Positions 1 through 8,662 of a stretch of 64,000 bases of DNA are shown here, one piece after another. The stretch is from JTS-RE37 sp041744575 (GTDB lineage: Bacteria > Bacteroidota > Bacteroidia > Flavobacteriales > Flavobacteriaceae), in NCBI GenBank assembly GCA_041744575.1, contig JBGTKP010000008.1, positions 1 through 64,000 on the forward strand, in the 5' to 3' direction. Under the pieces are notes generated by a model. That model did not search any database. It was not told the DNA's origin and was given only the letters and a program-made list of their open reading frames with translations. Made by a program: the position numbers and the translations under genes. Numbering within the stretch: position 1 is the first letter of the stretch; each line of letters opens with the position of its first letter.

Positions 1-4
1 TTTT

Positions 5-1141
5 ATGATCAATAAACGCTTACTTGTAAAAAACCTGCTGGCCCACAATGATGAAAACAGTTTTTATGATAAAAAACGATTTATAAGTATCGCTCAAAAA
101 GAAGGCAAAGCAAAGTTCCTGAAGCATGTATGTGCCCTTGCCAACAGCAACCCGCATAATAATTCCTTTATCGTTATTGGAGTCGAGGATGAGGACAATA
201 AAATTGTGGGCGTAGACTTCTTCGACGACAGTAAGATCCAGAACCTGGTGAATGCCTATCTGGACAATCCGCCACGGATCGCTTACGAAAATATTCCCTT
301 TCCTCACCTCCCGGAAGGAAAAGTGGTCGGGCTGGTAACCATTACTTCCAATGGTAAAATCTGTTCGCTGAGGAAAAATATCTGGAAATACTATGGAGGG
401 GCTGTTTTTTTCCGCGAAGGCAGTATCAGCCTGCCAAAAGTATTCGACATCGTGTTGAAGGATATCAATTCAGAAACGGTAGCCACCATCGAGCAACACG
501 CGAAAAATAATATTGAATTAACATTGGACGGGGTCATCGATTTCATCAACCACCGGCATCGTGATCTGAGCAGCAGCTATAAAGTTTTTAAGGAACAATT
601 TGTCATATGCTGGGCTGGCAACCGGAAGAAAGTCAAGGAAAATACCTACTATTCCAGGGTAGACATAGAACTGATCAACGAACAGGTAAAACTCTTTTAT
701 TCCGCACTGGATGAGGTGTCAATTGACTTTGATGATAGTTCTTTTTCTATTACCGAATTTGTGCATCTTGGTCTGGGAAGGCAACAGAGTTATTACCCCC
801 TGGAAAAGGTCACCCTTACTTTTTTAGAAAACGGGACCTATCAGCTCCAAAGTGATCTGATGTTCGAACCACCTCAATTTGACAAAAAAACGCTGCACCA
901 TATCTATAATTCCAACAATGCAATTCTTAAAAAACTCGAAAAGAAGTTGCCGCTTACCAAGGGGGAATCGGTCGACCTGGTTCATTTACCTGCGACCTAT
1001 CTGATCTGTTTTCTCAATGGATTTGAAGCTGCAAAGGACCAGCTGGAAGTTGCCCGGCCCCTTTTGAAACAATATGATGGACAAATCCACCTGGCCCTTA
1101 AGGAATCTCTCAGAATCCTTAGAAAAGTTAAGTATAGTTAG
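5..1141 (+). CDS. AlbA_2 (Schlafen-type) domain protein
   Basis: The N-terminal part (about residues 10-150) fits the AlbA_2 / divergent AAA-4 domain, a putative nucleic-acid-binding module found in Schlafen-like bacterial proteins. Seen: the core strand IVIGVEDED at 56-64, a G-V-D-F-F-D turn at 69-74, and the FREGS motif at 136-140 that closes the domain. The C-terminal 220 residues have no motif I recognise and no signal peptide or membrane segment, so the protein is probably cytosolic. Only four bases precede the ATG, but the start looks right because the family usually begins with a similar M-I-N-K-R leader. The stop codon overlaps the end of a decayed gene on the other strand. Function beyond nucleic-acid binding is not known; the domain call is fairly secure. 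Confidence 0.8.
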   Translation: MINKRLLVKNLLAHNDENSFYDKKRFISIAQKEGKAKFLKHVCALANSNPHNNSFIVIGVEDEDNKIVGVDFFDDSKIQNLVNAYLDNPPRIAYENIPFPHLPEGKVVGLVTITSNGKICSLRKNIWKYYGGAVFFREGSISLPKVFDIVLKDINSETVATIEQHAKNNIELTLDGVIDFINHRHRDLSSSYKVFKEQFVICWAGNRKKVKENTYYSRVDIELINEQVKLFYSALDEVSIDFDDSSFSITEFVHLGLGRQQSYYPLEKVTLTFLENGTYQLQSDLMFEPPQFDKKTLHHIYNSNNAILKKLEKKLPLTKGESVDLVHLPATYLICFLNGFEAAKDQLEVARPLLKQYDGQIHLALKESLRILRKVKYS

Positions 1142-1550
1142 TCTTTGCGGACCCAGATCACATGAAAAGGATGTAATTGGAACAGGCCGCTTTCCAGAAT
1201 AATACTTCCTTGCTGACAAGGTCATTGAATTTCCGATTCCTGGCGTAGCCTGATTGAGCGAGACCATCCTAATTGAATACCTGTTACTGTCCGTCAAAAT
1301 TACAAACCACTAACATTCCTTCGTAGTTACCCCCCACGGTCTTGCATATGCCATGAGGTGCGGATTGCCTGTCTGATGCGGAAAAAAGTGGTAAGATCTG
1401 CAAGTCCGGAGCTCCCTTTCCGGACACTGAACAGATGCTTTAACCTATAGAATACGGTGCCGGCAGGCGATTCTTGCACCTCCAGGCAATCAACAAGCTG
1501 CCAATCCATTTCAGGATGGTTTACCCATCGGTGGTCAAAAAAAAAGGGTT
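1138..1550 (-). pseudogene. Decayed C-terminal part of an amylosucrase (GH13)
   Basis: Reading the minus strand in changing frames gives the tail of a sucrose-acting GH13 enzyme. First comes FDHRWVNHPEMDW (amylosucrases have DNRW..HRP..DW here), then a helix ending FSVRKGSSGLAD, equivalent to LI-x-LRK-x-PAL. Next is NPHLMAYARPWGG, broken by a frameshift in a run of six G near 1327, then NYEGMLVVCNFDGQ and a stop. Finally, in another frame, LESGLFQLHPFHVIWVRKD ends in TAA. The catalytic barrel is absent. The remnant lies just downstream of fructokinase on the same strand. Amylosucrase splits sucrose into glucan and fructose, so this was probably a sucrose-use operon whose first enzyme is lost. 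The identity rests on remembered family motifs, not on a search. Confidence 0.6.
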
Positions 1551-1660
1551 TTTAATTAGGGCCATATTGGCAGCCAATCGTCATTCAAAGGCTTTCGCAG
1601 GGTCCTTTAAGGGACTTTTCTGCAAGTGGGAGATCAGAAACGGATGAAACCCACCCTGGT

Positions 1661-2611
1661 TCATGCGAATTGGTCCAGATCTTTTTGGAAAGGTAGGGAT
1701 TCGATAGCTCCAAATCTCATCGTCGTAAATGCACCTGCCTTATTGGCCCTTTCTACCATGGCCCAAAGCTCATTTTCATCCCCGATTGTATCTGCGGGGT
1801 GACTCAGACTTGAAACCTGATGCAGGATACAGCCTATGAATGCGTCTCCCGCCCCTGTCGTATCTACTGCATTCACTTTAATGCTCGGAACCGTAAAGGA
1901 GGTGTCAGGGGTGCTCACGAAGGTTCCGTCCGGACCCAAAGTGACCAAAACCACTTTTGTTCCCAAATGGTGCATAAATTCACACGCCTCCCTAAGGTTG
2001 GTCTTCCCGGATATTAGGGTAGCCTCCTCCTTGCTGAATTTGCAAAGAATGGCCTTTTCAATGTAAGGCATACATTTTTTAATGAATATGGCTTCGTTAT
2101 TGTGCCATAAATCGGATCTGTAGTTAGGATCAAAACTTATAAATGCCTTTTGTTCCAGTGCATCTTCCAAATATCTGGCATACGATTTTTCCAGAGCTCC
2201 GCCCAGCAAGGCGGTCGCAGCTCCTAAGTGAATCATATTCCCCTTAAAAGCCTTCTGAACTGCCGGACTGTATTCCAATTCCCTGTCTGCCCCTCTGCTG
2301 AATACGAAATCCCTTTCTCCCTCCTCGGCCAGGGAAACGAAGGCCAGGGTGGTAAAGACGGGGGATCGTTGTACAGCAGAAATATCAACCCCCTCATTTT
2401 TCAAAATTTGGAGGAGAAAAGAACCAAAGGGATCGTTTCCTACACAACCGACAAATGCACTATGGCCACCAAGTCTGGAAATTGCGCAGGCAACATTGGC
2501 CGGTGCTCCTCCGGCCTTTTTAGTAAATACTGAGGCCGAGATCAATTGCTTCCCCTGCTTTTCTGCGACAAAGTCGATGAGTAATTCCCCAATGCAGTAA
2601 ACATTTTTCAT
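1661..2611 (-). CDS. Fructokinase-like PfkB-family sugar kinase
   Basis: Cytosolic ATP-dependent sugar kinase of the ribokinase/PfkB fold, most like fructokinases, which make fructose 6-phosphate. Seen: GELLIDF at 8-14, the substrate-side glycine loop GGAPANVA at 34-41, DPNYR at 161-165, and the PfkB signature VDTTGAGDAF at 249-258 with Asp256 as the likely catalytic base. The 316-residue length is normal. It is followed on the same strand by the amylosucrase remnant, whose product would have been fructose. That supports fructose over ribose or adenosine as substrate. With the remnant dead, the kinase may now serve fructose from another source. Family certain, exact sugar inferred. Confidence 0.85.
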   Translation of the reverse strand: MKNVYCIGELLIDFVAEKQGKQLISASVFTKKAGGAPANVACAISRLGGHSAFVGCVGNDPFGSFLLQILKNEGVDISAVQRSPVFTTLAFVSLAEEGERDFVFSRGADRELEYSPAVQKAFKGNMIHLGAATALLGGALEKSYARYLEDALEQKAFISFDPNYRSDLWHNNEAIFIKKCMPYIEKAILCKFSKEEATLISGKTNLREACEFMHHLGTKVVLVTLGPDGTFVSTPDTSFTVPSIKVNAVDTTGAGDAFIGCILHQVSSLSHPADTIGDENELWAMVERANKAGAFTTMRFGAIESLPFQKDLDQFA

Positions 2612-2812
2612 AAATGCGATCAGGATCGGATGTTGCTATCCTATTGCAATGTTAGGTTAAAAAAACTAGCATTCTAAACGACAGGAACAAATTCTGATAT
2701 GGAAAATAAGAACCAGGGATTCAAACATTCTTTGTCCCATCAATTTGCTTTGAACAGACAATTTTGATGTACTTAGTTGGTATATAAGGATCGTAATGGC
2801 GATTTTTGTACC

Positions 2813-3547
2813 ATGAGGAAAGATAGAGTCCTGGTCATCGGAGATATTCACGGGGGCCTTGTAGCAGTGAAACAGGTCTTTGATCGTGGCGGGGTAACCC
2901 CGGATGATCTTCTGATATTTTTGGGAGACTATGTGGATGGCTGGAGTGACGCGGTCAGAACAATTGATTTCCTGGCAACAATGAAGGTTACGCATAATGT
3001 GATTTTACTTCGGGGGAACCATGATGATCTCTGTTATGAGTGGCTGACCGGGGCACAGGATAATCCTCTTTGGTTACAGCATGGCGGAAGAGCAACCATG
3101 GCAGCCTATGCAGAAACATCTGAGACCGTTAAGGAACAGCACAGGAAGTTTTACAGGGAACTGGAGGATTACTATCTGGATACCGATAACAGGCTGTTTT
3201 TACATGCAGGGTTTACCAACCTGAATGGCGTTGAAAATGAATATTTCAGTTCTACCTTCTATTGGGACAGGACCCTATGGGAACTGGCACTATCTATACA
3301 TCCTGACCTGGAGGAAACCCATGCATTCTACCCCAAACGCCTTCAGAAGTATAAGGAAATCTTTATCGGACATACCCCTGTTAGCAGAATTGGCGAAATA
3401 AAGCCATTTCGGGCGGCCAATGTTTGGAATCTTGATACCGGTGCCGCCTTTAAGGGGTCCTTGTCCATGATGGATGTGGAAACAAAGCAGGTTTGGCAGA
3501 GTGATCCGGTGCATCTCCTGTATCCCGGTGAAAACGGCCGGAATTAA
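2813..3547 (+). CDS. Calcineurin-like metallophosphoesterase (Ser/Thr phosphatase type)
   Basis: Two-metal phosphoesterase of the PPP / diadenosine-tetraphosphatase-like family. All the signature blocks are visible from the chosen start: GDIHGG at 10-15, GDYVD at 38-42, RGNHD at 67-71, LHAGF in the middle, and GHTP near residue 188. An in-frame ATG lies 36 bases upstream, but the homologous region begins just before LVIGDIHG, so the internal ATG is preferred. A near-consensus -7 element (GATTTTTG, 2801-2808) sits unusually close to this ATG, so leaderless transcription is possible. The desaturase gene begins 61 bases after the stop on the same strand. Substrate (phosphoprotein, Ap4A or other) cannot be told from sequence. 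Confidence 0.85.
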   Translation: MRKDRVLVIGDIHGGLVAVKQVFDRGGVTPDDLLIFLGDYVDGWSDAVRTIDFLATMKVTHNVILLRGNHDDLCYEWLTGAQDNPLWLQHGGRATMAAYAETSETVKEQHRKFYRELEDYYLDTDNRLFLHAGFTNLNGVENEYFSSTFYWDRTLWELALSIHPDLEETHAFYPKRLQKYKEIFIGHTPVSRIGEIKPFRAANVWNLDTGAAFKGSLSMMDVETKQVWQSDPVHLLYPGENGRN

Positions 3548-3608
3548 TTTTGAAGGATTTTACAATTATTTTCAGTATATTAATTACGAACTTTGTAAAA
3601 AAGGAAAG

Positions 3609-4604
3609 ATGTCTTCAAAGAATATAAGATTGGAAGTAATGCAGGCGGTAGAACCTAAGGTTCAGGGTTTTATGGACTCTTTTCTGATCCCTGTTGAGGA
3701 TATATGGCAACCCAGTGACCTGTTACCGGATTCAGAAAGTGACGGTTTTTTCGAACATGTGCGGCAGATCAGGGAAGAGGCTCAGGAACTGGGCTATGAT
3801 TTCTGGGTAACTCTGGTGGCAGACACTATCACTGAAGAGGCCCTGCCGACCTACGAATCCTGGCTCATGGATGTGGAAGGGATCAACCAGCACGCCGAGA
3901 ACAAGAACGGATGGTCCAAATGGGTAAGGGCCTGGACCGCAGAGGAGAACCGGCATGGAGACGTATTGAATAAGTATCTCTATCTTGCCGGAAGAGTGAA
4001 TATGAGGGAAGTGGAAATGACCACCCAACACCTGCTCTCAGACGGATTTGATATCGGAACGGACCGGGATCCGTACAAGAATTTCGTATACACCACTTTT
4101 CAGGAGCTCGCTACTAACATCTCCCATAAAAGGGTGGGACAAATGGCCAAAAAAAAGGGAAATACCCTATTGAGTAAAATGTGTACCATCATTGCCGGAG
4201 ATGAGATGAGGCACCATTTGGCTTATCGGGAGTTTGTCAAGACCATCCTGGAGAATGACCCAAGCGGAATGGTACTCGCTTTTGCGGAAATGATGAAAAG
4301 AAAAATTGTGATGCCAGCTCATTTTTTGCGTGAATCCGGGGGAGCCATAGGAGCTGCATTCGAAAACTTTTCGAATTGTGCCCAGAGACTAGGGGTATAT
4401 ACTGCAGAAGACTATGTTGATATTTTAGCCAAACTAAACGCTTATTGGGAAATAGATGCTGTGAGAGGACTCTCTGATGAAGCCGAAAGGGCAAGAGATT
4501 ACCTGATGAAGCTACCCGAACGTCTGCGGCGTATTTCCGAGCGGATGAAGTTCCCGGAGCAGGATTACCGCTTTAAATGGGTGGAAGCAAATGGGACGAT
4601 GTGA
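3609..4604 (+). CDS. Acyl-ACP desaturase (soluble diiron type)
   Basis: Soluble ferritin-like fatty-acid desaturase that introduces a double bond into acyl carriers for membrane lipid synthesis. The diiron ligand motifs are present: a Glu in the TITEEALPTYE helix, EENRHG, and DEMRHH. The reading frame is open for 45 further codons upstream, overlapping the phosphatase gene, but these encode an atypical stretch. The ATG chosen follows AAGGAAAG and starts MSSKNIRLEVMQ, as expected for the family. The length of 331 residues is normal. No membrane segments. A ferredoxin partner is not encoded nearby. Family assignment is firm; double-bond position is unknown. Confidence 0.92.
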   Translation: MSSKNIRLEVMQAVEPKVQGFMDSFLIPVEDIWQPSDLLPDSESDGFFEHVRQIREEAQELGYDFWVTLVADTITEEALPTYESWLMDVEGINQHAENKNGWSKWVRAWTAEENRHGDVLNKYLYLAGRVNMREVEMTTQHLLSDGFDIGTDRDPYKNFVYTTFQELATNISHKRVGQMAKKKGNTLLSKMCTIIAGDEMRHHLAYREFVKTILENDPSGMVLAFAEMMKRKIVMPAHFLRESGGAIGAAFENFSNCAQRLGVYTAEDYVDILAKLNAYWEIDAVRGLSDEAERARDYLMKLPERLRRISERMKFPEQDYRFKWVEANGTM

Positions 4605-4617
4605 TCATGTCAGGGTA

Positions 4618-5124
4618 TTATAATTTTCCCCGCAGGTGCTCTTCCTGCCATCGAACCAATTCCTTCCACTTTCCACGCACACACATTCGCGCTTGCATAG
4701 GCCAGGATGCAGGATCGTGTACGCGGTAGCGTTCACCTCCTGAATCCAGTACTTCCTGACATTTCATTACCGTGGTTTCGGAGAGCGCTTTCCATGTCTT
4801 GATGTCAAAATTGTGAAAAAGACCTTCAATCTTCGGCCCGATCCCTTCCACTATTTTCAGGTCGTTCTGTCGGACCGTGCGTCCAAAAGCCTTTCTGGCG
4901 ACCTGTGCATCAAACGCAAATAATTCGGTTTCAGTCACGGGGCTCTTTGACTTTAATTCCCGGCACGCCCTGAGTTCAGTTTCCAACTGGGTTATCCGGG
5001 GATCCGATACCAGATCTACAGACCTTTTATTTCTCTTGCCATAACGATAGCCGATAATACTTCCGGTGACACCTGTGAGGAGTGGGAAAAGCCAAAGCCA
5101 GAAGATGAGTTGTTGTGATTCCAT
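4618..5124 (-). CDS. Membrane-anchored helix-hairpin-helix (H3TH-like) protein
   Basis: Small protein with one N-terminal membrane helix (about residues 7-25, LIFWLWLFPLLTGVTGSIIG), a basic stop-transfer patch (GKRNKRS), and a short charged linker. The C-terminal domain starts at LKIVEGIGPKIEGLF. The EGIGPKIE hairpin is typical of the flap-endonuclease-like helix-3-turn-helix domain (predicted 5' DNA nuclease family), which is widespread and unexplained in Bacteroidota. After it, ALSETTVMKCQEVLDSGG and a second helical pair continue the fold. No nuclease active site is visible, so DNA or RNA binding at the membrane is the conservative reading. It converges with the desaturase with a 13-base gap. 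Confidence 0.65.
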   Translation of the reverse strand: MESQQLIFWLWLFPLLTGVTGSIIGYRYGKRNKRSVDLVSDPRITQLETELRACRELKSKSPVTETELFAFDAQVARKAFGRTVRQNDLKIVEGIGPKIEGLFHNFDIKTWKALSETTVMKCQEVLDSGGERYRVHDPASWPMQARMCVRGKWKELVRWQEEHLRGKL

Positions 5125-6616
5125 AATTTTCCTGTTTATGCTTAAGCCGTGGGAACTTCTATAAAAGCAGTGTCCGCCGAATAGGACATCAGGAATTTAC
5201 AGCCTGTGGGTTCCGGATTTTTTAAGTAAAATAACTTCAGGCGCAACAGGGGAATCAAGGAAGGCCTGAGGACCAACCGACATTGCTGTATTTAAATGAC
5301 AGATACACGATTGAATCACACACTACAAGATATTAAGAAATTTTGTATTCTTTTCATTGGGTTCAGTTTAAAATTACTGCGGTACATTCGGTCTTGGTAT
5401 ATTTAAACCTATTGATGACATACCTTAAAACCGAGGATTTCTTTTAAAGTAACCGCGTCCTTCAATTTGCTTTTAAACAGATAATGTTCATCGTCTTAAG
5501 GAGGATCGCCGGAAAGATGGTCTCACCCCGAGGGCCGATAATTCCTGGTCAACACCCAGGTACATTGTTTTTGATGCACAATATATTCTCCTGAAATTCT
5601 GCCCGGTAATTACATCGATATTTAATATTAAAATCCATATACAACCAGATAGATTAAACATGTTTTGAAAGTCCCCTTGCCCAGGGTTCTCACAGTGTCA
5701 ATCTCTTGTTGTGAGGATGGAGCAACCGGGCAGTGTTCAGGGAGCCAAGGGGACTAAGGGAGTGCAGGATCCTCCCGTAGAATTGGGCGATCCGCGTGAA
5801 CAGAGTGCTCAGGGGAAATCTGGTTCCGCCAATGTTATTTTCGATCTGATTATTGTCACAGGGATATCATCGGCCCGAATTGGAACATCAACAATCACAA
5901 ATACCATTCCGTTACCCGATTAAACTCAGGGCATTGTGGATTAAGGGGTGGTTCTTGTATATCTTGATTGCCAAAATCAGGTCCGGCCGGTCCCTTAGAC
6001 TTTTGAGTAAGAGCCTGTACTATTGGGTTTGCTTATGATCTGAATATAATTAATCTGGAAACTTTTTTTATCAATGGGGGTAAAATTGCTGCAATAGTTG
6101 ACCTCCAATTCCGTTACATACTTATTCCCGATGGAATTCCTGCCTGTGGTTAATGGAAGCATCAACTACGAGTATATGATCTATGAGGAAGTGATGAGGC
6201 ACTTTGGATTGGAATACTGATAAAGCAAATTACACAGGAAAGTGACTAGGTTATACATTATTTCGGATCCGACATACATAAGCAGAAAAAAGAATCACAT
6301 GCATTTGTTAATTTTATAAAATGATTGCAAGAGACATCAATTTTAATAGAGGCAAGCAACGCGTTAATTAGCAGTCCTACCTGAAGTTTAAAAGGCAATT
6401 TTGGGGTGAACGGATAAGTTGATTCCGACACATATCCATCTGATCCTTTGTATTGATGTCCGTGTTTATAGAATTTGAGTTAGTTATATTTTAGAAATCC
6501 GCTGTATTATCTGGCCTGTCTTTCGGGGGAACGGACAAGTTTTGGGAAAACAGCGGACTTTTTTTTCACTGTATTCCAAAGTCGTTCATTCCTTTTCAGT
6601 AAGGCAGAAGAAATTA
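5125..6616. other. 1.5-kb region without an intact gene
   Basis: No open frame here looks like a real protein. A 70-codon frame (5711-5923, +) is Gly/Gln/Pro rich and unlike anything I know. Around 6060-6220 two plus-strand frames read like protein for about 30 codons each and could be a frameshifted remnant: KIAAIVDLQFRYILIPDG, then MEFLPVVNGS and on to EEVMRHFGLEY. Around 5535-5670 another stretch (WSTPRYIVFDAQYILL) also reads protein-like before stopping. A terminator-like hairpin for plus-strand transcription lies at 6498-6566. The region is best read as gene decay plus possibly one untranslated transcript. Confidence 0.45.
6498..6566 (+). terminator. Terminator-like hairpin with a long loop and no gene upstream
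   Basis: TCCGCTGT (6498-6505) pairs exactly with ACAGCGGA (6550-6557) and is followed by C and eight T. The 44-base loop can form a smaller inner stem. It would end plus-strand transcripts, yet no plus-strand gene precedes it within 1.8 kb and the gene beyond it is on the other strand. It may end a decayed gene or a small RNA. Confidence 0.4.
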
Positions 6617-8170
6617 TTACAGGTCGAATCGGATTCCTTGTGCCAAGGGCAACTCAGTGGTATAATTGATCGTATTTGTCTGCCTTCTCATATAAATCTT
6701 CCAGGCATCTGATCCGGATTCCCGGCCTCCTCCGGTTTCCTTCTCTCCTCCAAAAGCTCCTCCAATTTCGGCTCCCGAAGTTCCTATGTTTACATTGGCA
6801 ATACCGCAGTCGCTTCCGGAAACAGATAAAAAGCGTTCTGCCTCCCGAAGATTATTGGTCATAATAGCCGAAGAAAGACCCTGAACCACACCATTTTGCT
6901 GAGCTATCGCATTTTCAATCCCCCCGGAATACTTAAGAAGATAAAGTATCGGTGCAAATGTTTCCTGCTGCACAATATCATAAGAATTTACGGCTTCAGC
7001 AATCGCAGGCTTTACATAACATCCACTTTCATAACCTTCTCCACTGAGTGTCCCGCCTTCCACCAGCAAGGTGCCACCCTGGGCTATGACCTGTTTCAGG
7101 GCCTTTCCATAGGTTGCGACGGCTTCAATATCTATTAGAGGCCCCATGTGCATATTTTCGTCCAATGGATTTCCAATACGCAATTGCCCATAGGCTTTTA
7201 GCAGGGCGCTCTTGACTTTGTCATAAACAGAATCGTGAATGATGAGCCGTCGGGTGGAGGTACATCTCTGGCCAGCGGTCCCGACTGCCCCGAATACAGC
7301 ACCGATAACTGTCATTTTTATATCAGCCTCAGGGGTGACGATCATGGCATTATTACCTCCAAGCTCCAGCAAGGAGCGCCCAAGACGACCTGCGACTGCC
7401 GTTGCCACCTGTTTTCCCATACGAATGGAACCTGTTGCGGAAACAAGGGGAATTCTTGCATCCCGCGTTATAAATTGGCCTGTTTCAAAGTTCCCTGTAA
7501 CCAGGTTTGAGATTCCTTCTGGCAGTCCGTTTTCCTTAAAAACGGAAGCAGCGATATATTGGCAGGCCATTCCGCACAATGGGGTTTTCTCAGAAGGCTT
7601 CCATATGCAGACGTCACCGCATACCCAGGCAAGGGCGCTGTTCCAGGCCCAGACTGCTACTGGAAAATTAAAGGCGGAGATAATCCCTACAATGCCAAGT
7701 GGATGATATTGTTCATACATCCGGTGACCCGGCCTTTCGGAATGCATGGTCAACCCGTGCAACTGCCTTGAAAGTCCAACGGCATAATCACATATGTCAA
7801 TCATTTCCTGCACTTCCCCGAGACCCTCCTGATAGGATTTGCCCATTTCATAGGAAACCAGTTTCCCCAGAGGCTGTTTGAACTTCCGCAACCTTTCACC
7901 GAACTGCCGCACTATTTCTCCCCGCTGAGGGGCAGGGGTGGTTCGCCAGGAAAGAAAGGCCTTTTCGGCAGTAGCCAACACCTTTTCAAAGTCGGCCGGA
8001 GCTGTGGATTTTACTTTGCCAATAAGAGCCCCGTCTACCGGGGAATAAGATGATATTTCAGGGCCGCTGGAAAAATTCTCGGACCCTGTGGAGGTACCCT
8101 CACTCAGTTGCTTTAAGCCTAATTTAGCCAGAGCTTCCCCGATCCCCAAATCTACTGCTACCATTGTCAT
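6617..8170 (-). CDS. Aldehyde dehydrogenase, ALDH7 (antiquitin-like) family
   Basis: NAD(P)-dependent aldehyde dehydrogenase. Seen: the cofactor-side ISAFNFPVAVWAWN at 164-177, KPSEKTPL at 191-198, catalytic Glu269 in LELGGNNA, and nucleophile Cys303 in GTAGQRCTSTRR. That Cys context and the GGNNA segment are typical of ALDH7, whose members oxidise alpha-aminoadipic semialdehyde in lysine breakdown. The 517-residue length fits. It stands alone on the minus strand with 87 bases to the DUF1304 gene upstream, so no operon partner fixes the substrate. Lysine catabolism is the best guess from the subfamily. Confidence 0.88.
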   Translation of the reverse strand: MTMVAVDLGIGEALAKLGLKQLSEGTSTGSENFSSGPEISSYSPVDGALIGKVKSTAPADFEKVLATAEKAFLSWRTTPAPQRGEIVRQFGERLRKFKQPLGKLVSYEMGKSYQEGLGEVQEMIDICDYAVGLSRQLHGLTMHSERPGHRMYEQYHPLGIVGIISAFNFPVAVWAWNSALAWVCGDVCIWKPSEKTPLCGMACQYIAASVFKENGLPEGISNLVTGNFETGQFITRDARIPLVSATGSIRMGKQVATAVAGRLGRSLLELGGNNAMIVTPEADIKMTVIGAVFGAVGTAGQRCTSTRRLIIHDSVYDKVKSALLKAYGQLRIGNPLDENMHMGPLIDIEAVATYGKALKQVIAQGGTLLVEGGTLSGEGYESGCYVKPAIAEAVNSYDIVQQETFAPILYLLKYSGGIENAIAQQNGVVQGLSSAIMTNNLREAERFLSVSGSDCGIANVNIGTSGAEIGGAFGGEKETGGGRESGSDAWKIYMRRQTNTINYTTELPLAQGIRFDL

Positions 8171-8257
8171 TTTTGTTCTTTTTTATAGCGCTGTTACCGG
8201 ATACAAAGATACTTTATTCTGCCTGAGAAAAATCTGAAACCCGATATCTGCGGAACC

Positions 8258-8623
8258 TCAGGTGGTCGTAAGCTGCAGGAAAATGGTCAGAAGGGCAGGA
8301 AACGCCTGAATAAAAAAGATTTTTTTATCAGCCGTGGCTGCTCCGTATATTCCGGCAATGCTCACACATATCAGAAAGAAAATCCTGATATGCTCCTGCC
8401 AGGTTACATCATTGATTAATAAAGTCCACAACAAACCTGCTGCCAGAAATCCGTTATAGAGGCCCTGGTTGGCAGCCAGCTGCCTGGTGGGTTCAAATAA
8501 TTCTGCAGGAAATTTCTTAAATACCTTCCGGCCTCTGGTAGTCCATGCGAACATTTCCAACCACAGGAAGTAAAGGTGTAGCAGGGCAATAATTATAATG
8601 AGAAAATTGATGATCATTTGCAT
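8258..8623 (-). CDS. DUF1304 family small membrane protein
   Basis: A 121-residue hydrophobic protein with four predicted membrane helices (about 3-23, 52-70, 78-96 and 100-118). Between the first two lies the conserved DUF1304 core: FLWLEMFAW near the end of helix 1, and an NQGLYNGFLAAGL block before helix 2. Members are small inner-membrane proteins of unknown function, common in many bacteria. A second Met three codons in (MIINF) is an alternative start. It lies just downstream of the sensor kinase on the same strand (39 bases), so the two may be cotranscribed. Confidence 0.8.
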   Translation of the reverse strand: MQMIINFLIIIIALLHLYFLWLEMFAWTTRGRKVFKKFPAELFEPTRQLAANQGLYNGFLAAGLLWTLLINDVTWQEHIRIFFLICVSIAGIYGAATADKKIFFIQAFPALLTIFLQLTTT

Positions 8624-8662
8624 ATCTAATAAATAGGATCGCCGGTAGTTTTCTGGCGTTGG

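Noticed and set aside
2741..5488. Similar 25-base segments at 2741-2765 and 5463-5488 (CAATTTGCTTT...AACAGA) as a dispersed repeat
   Set aside because: Similarity is partial, AT-rich, and seen only twice; not enough to call a repeat family.
5711..5923. 70-codon Gly/Gln-rich frame that looks faintly collagen-like
   Set aside because: Repeats are irregular, the frame is short and isolated, and nothing supports translation.
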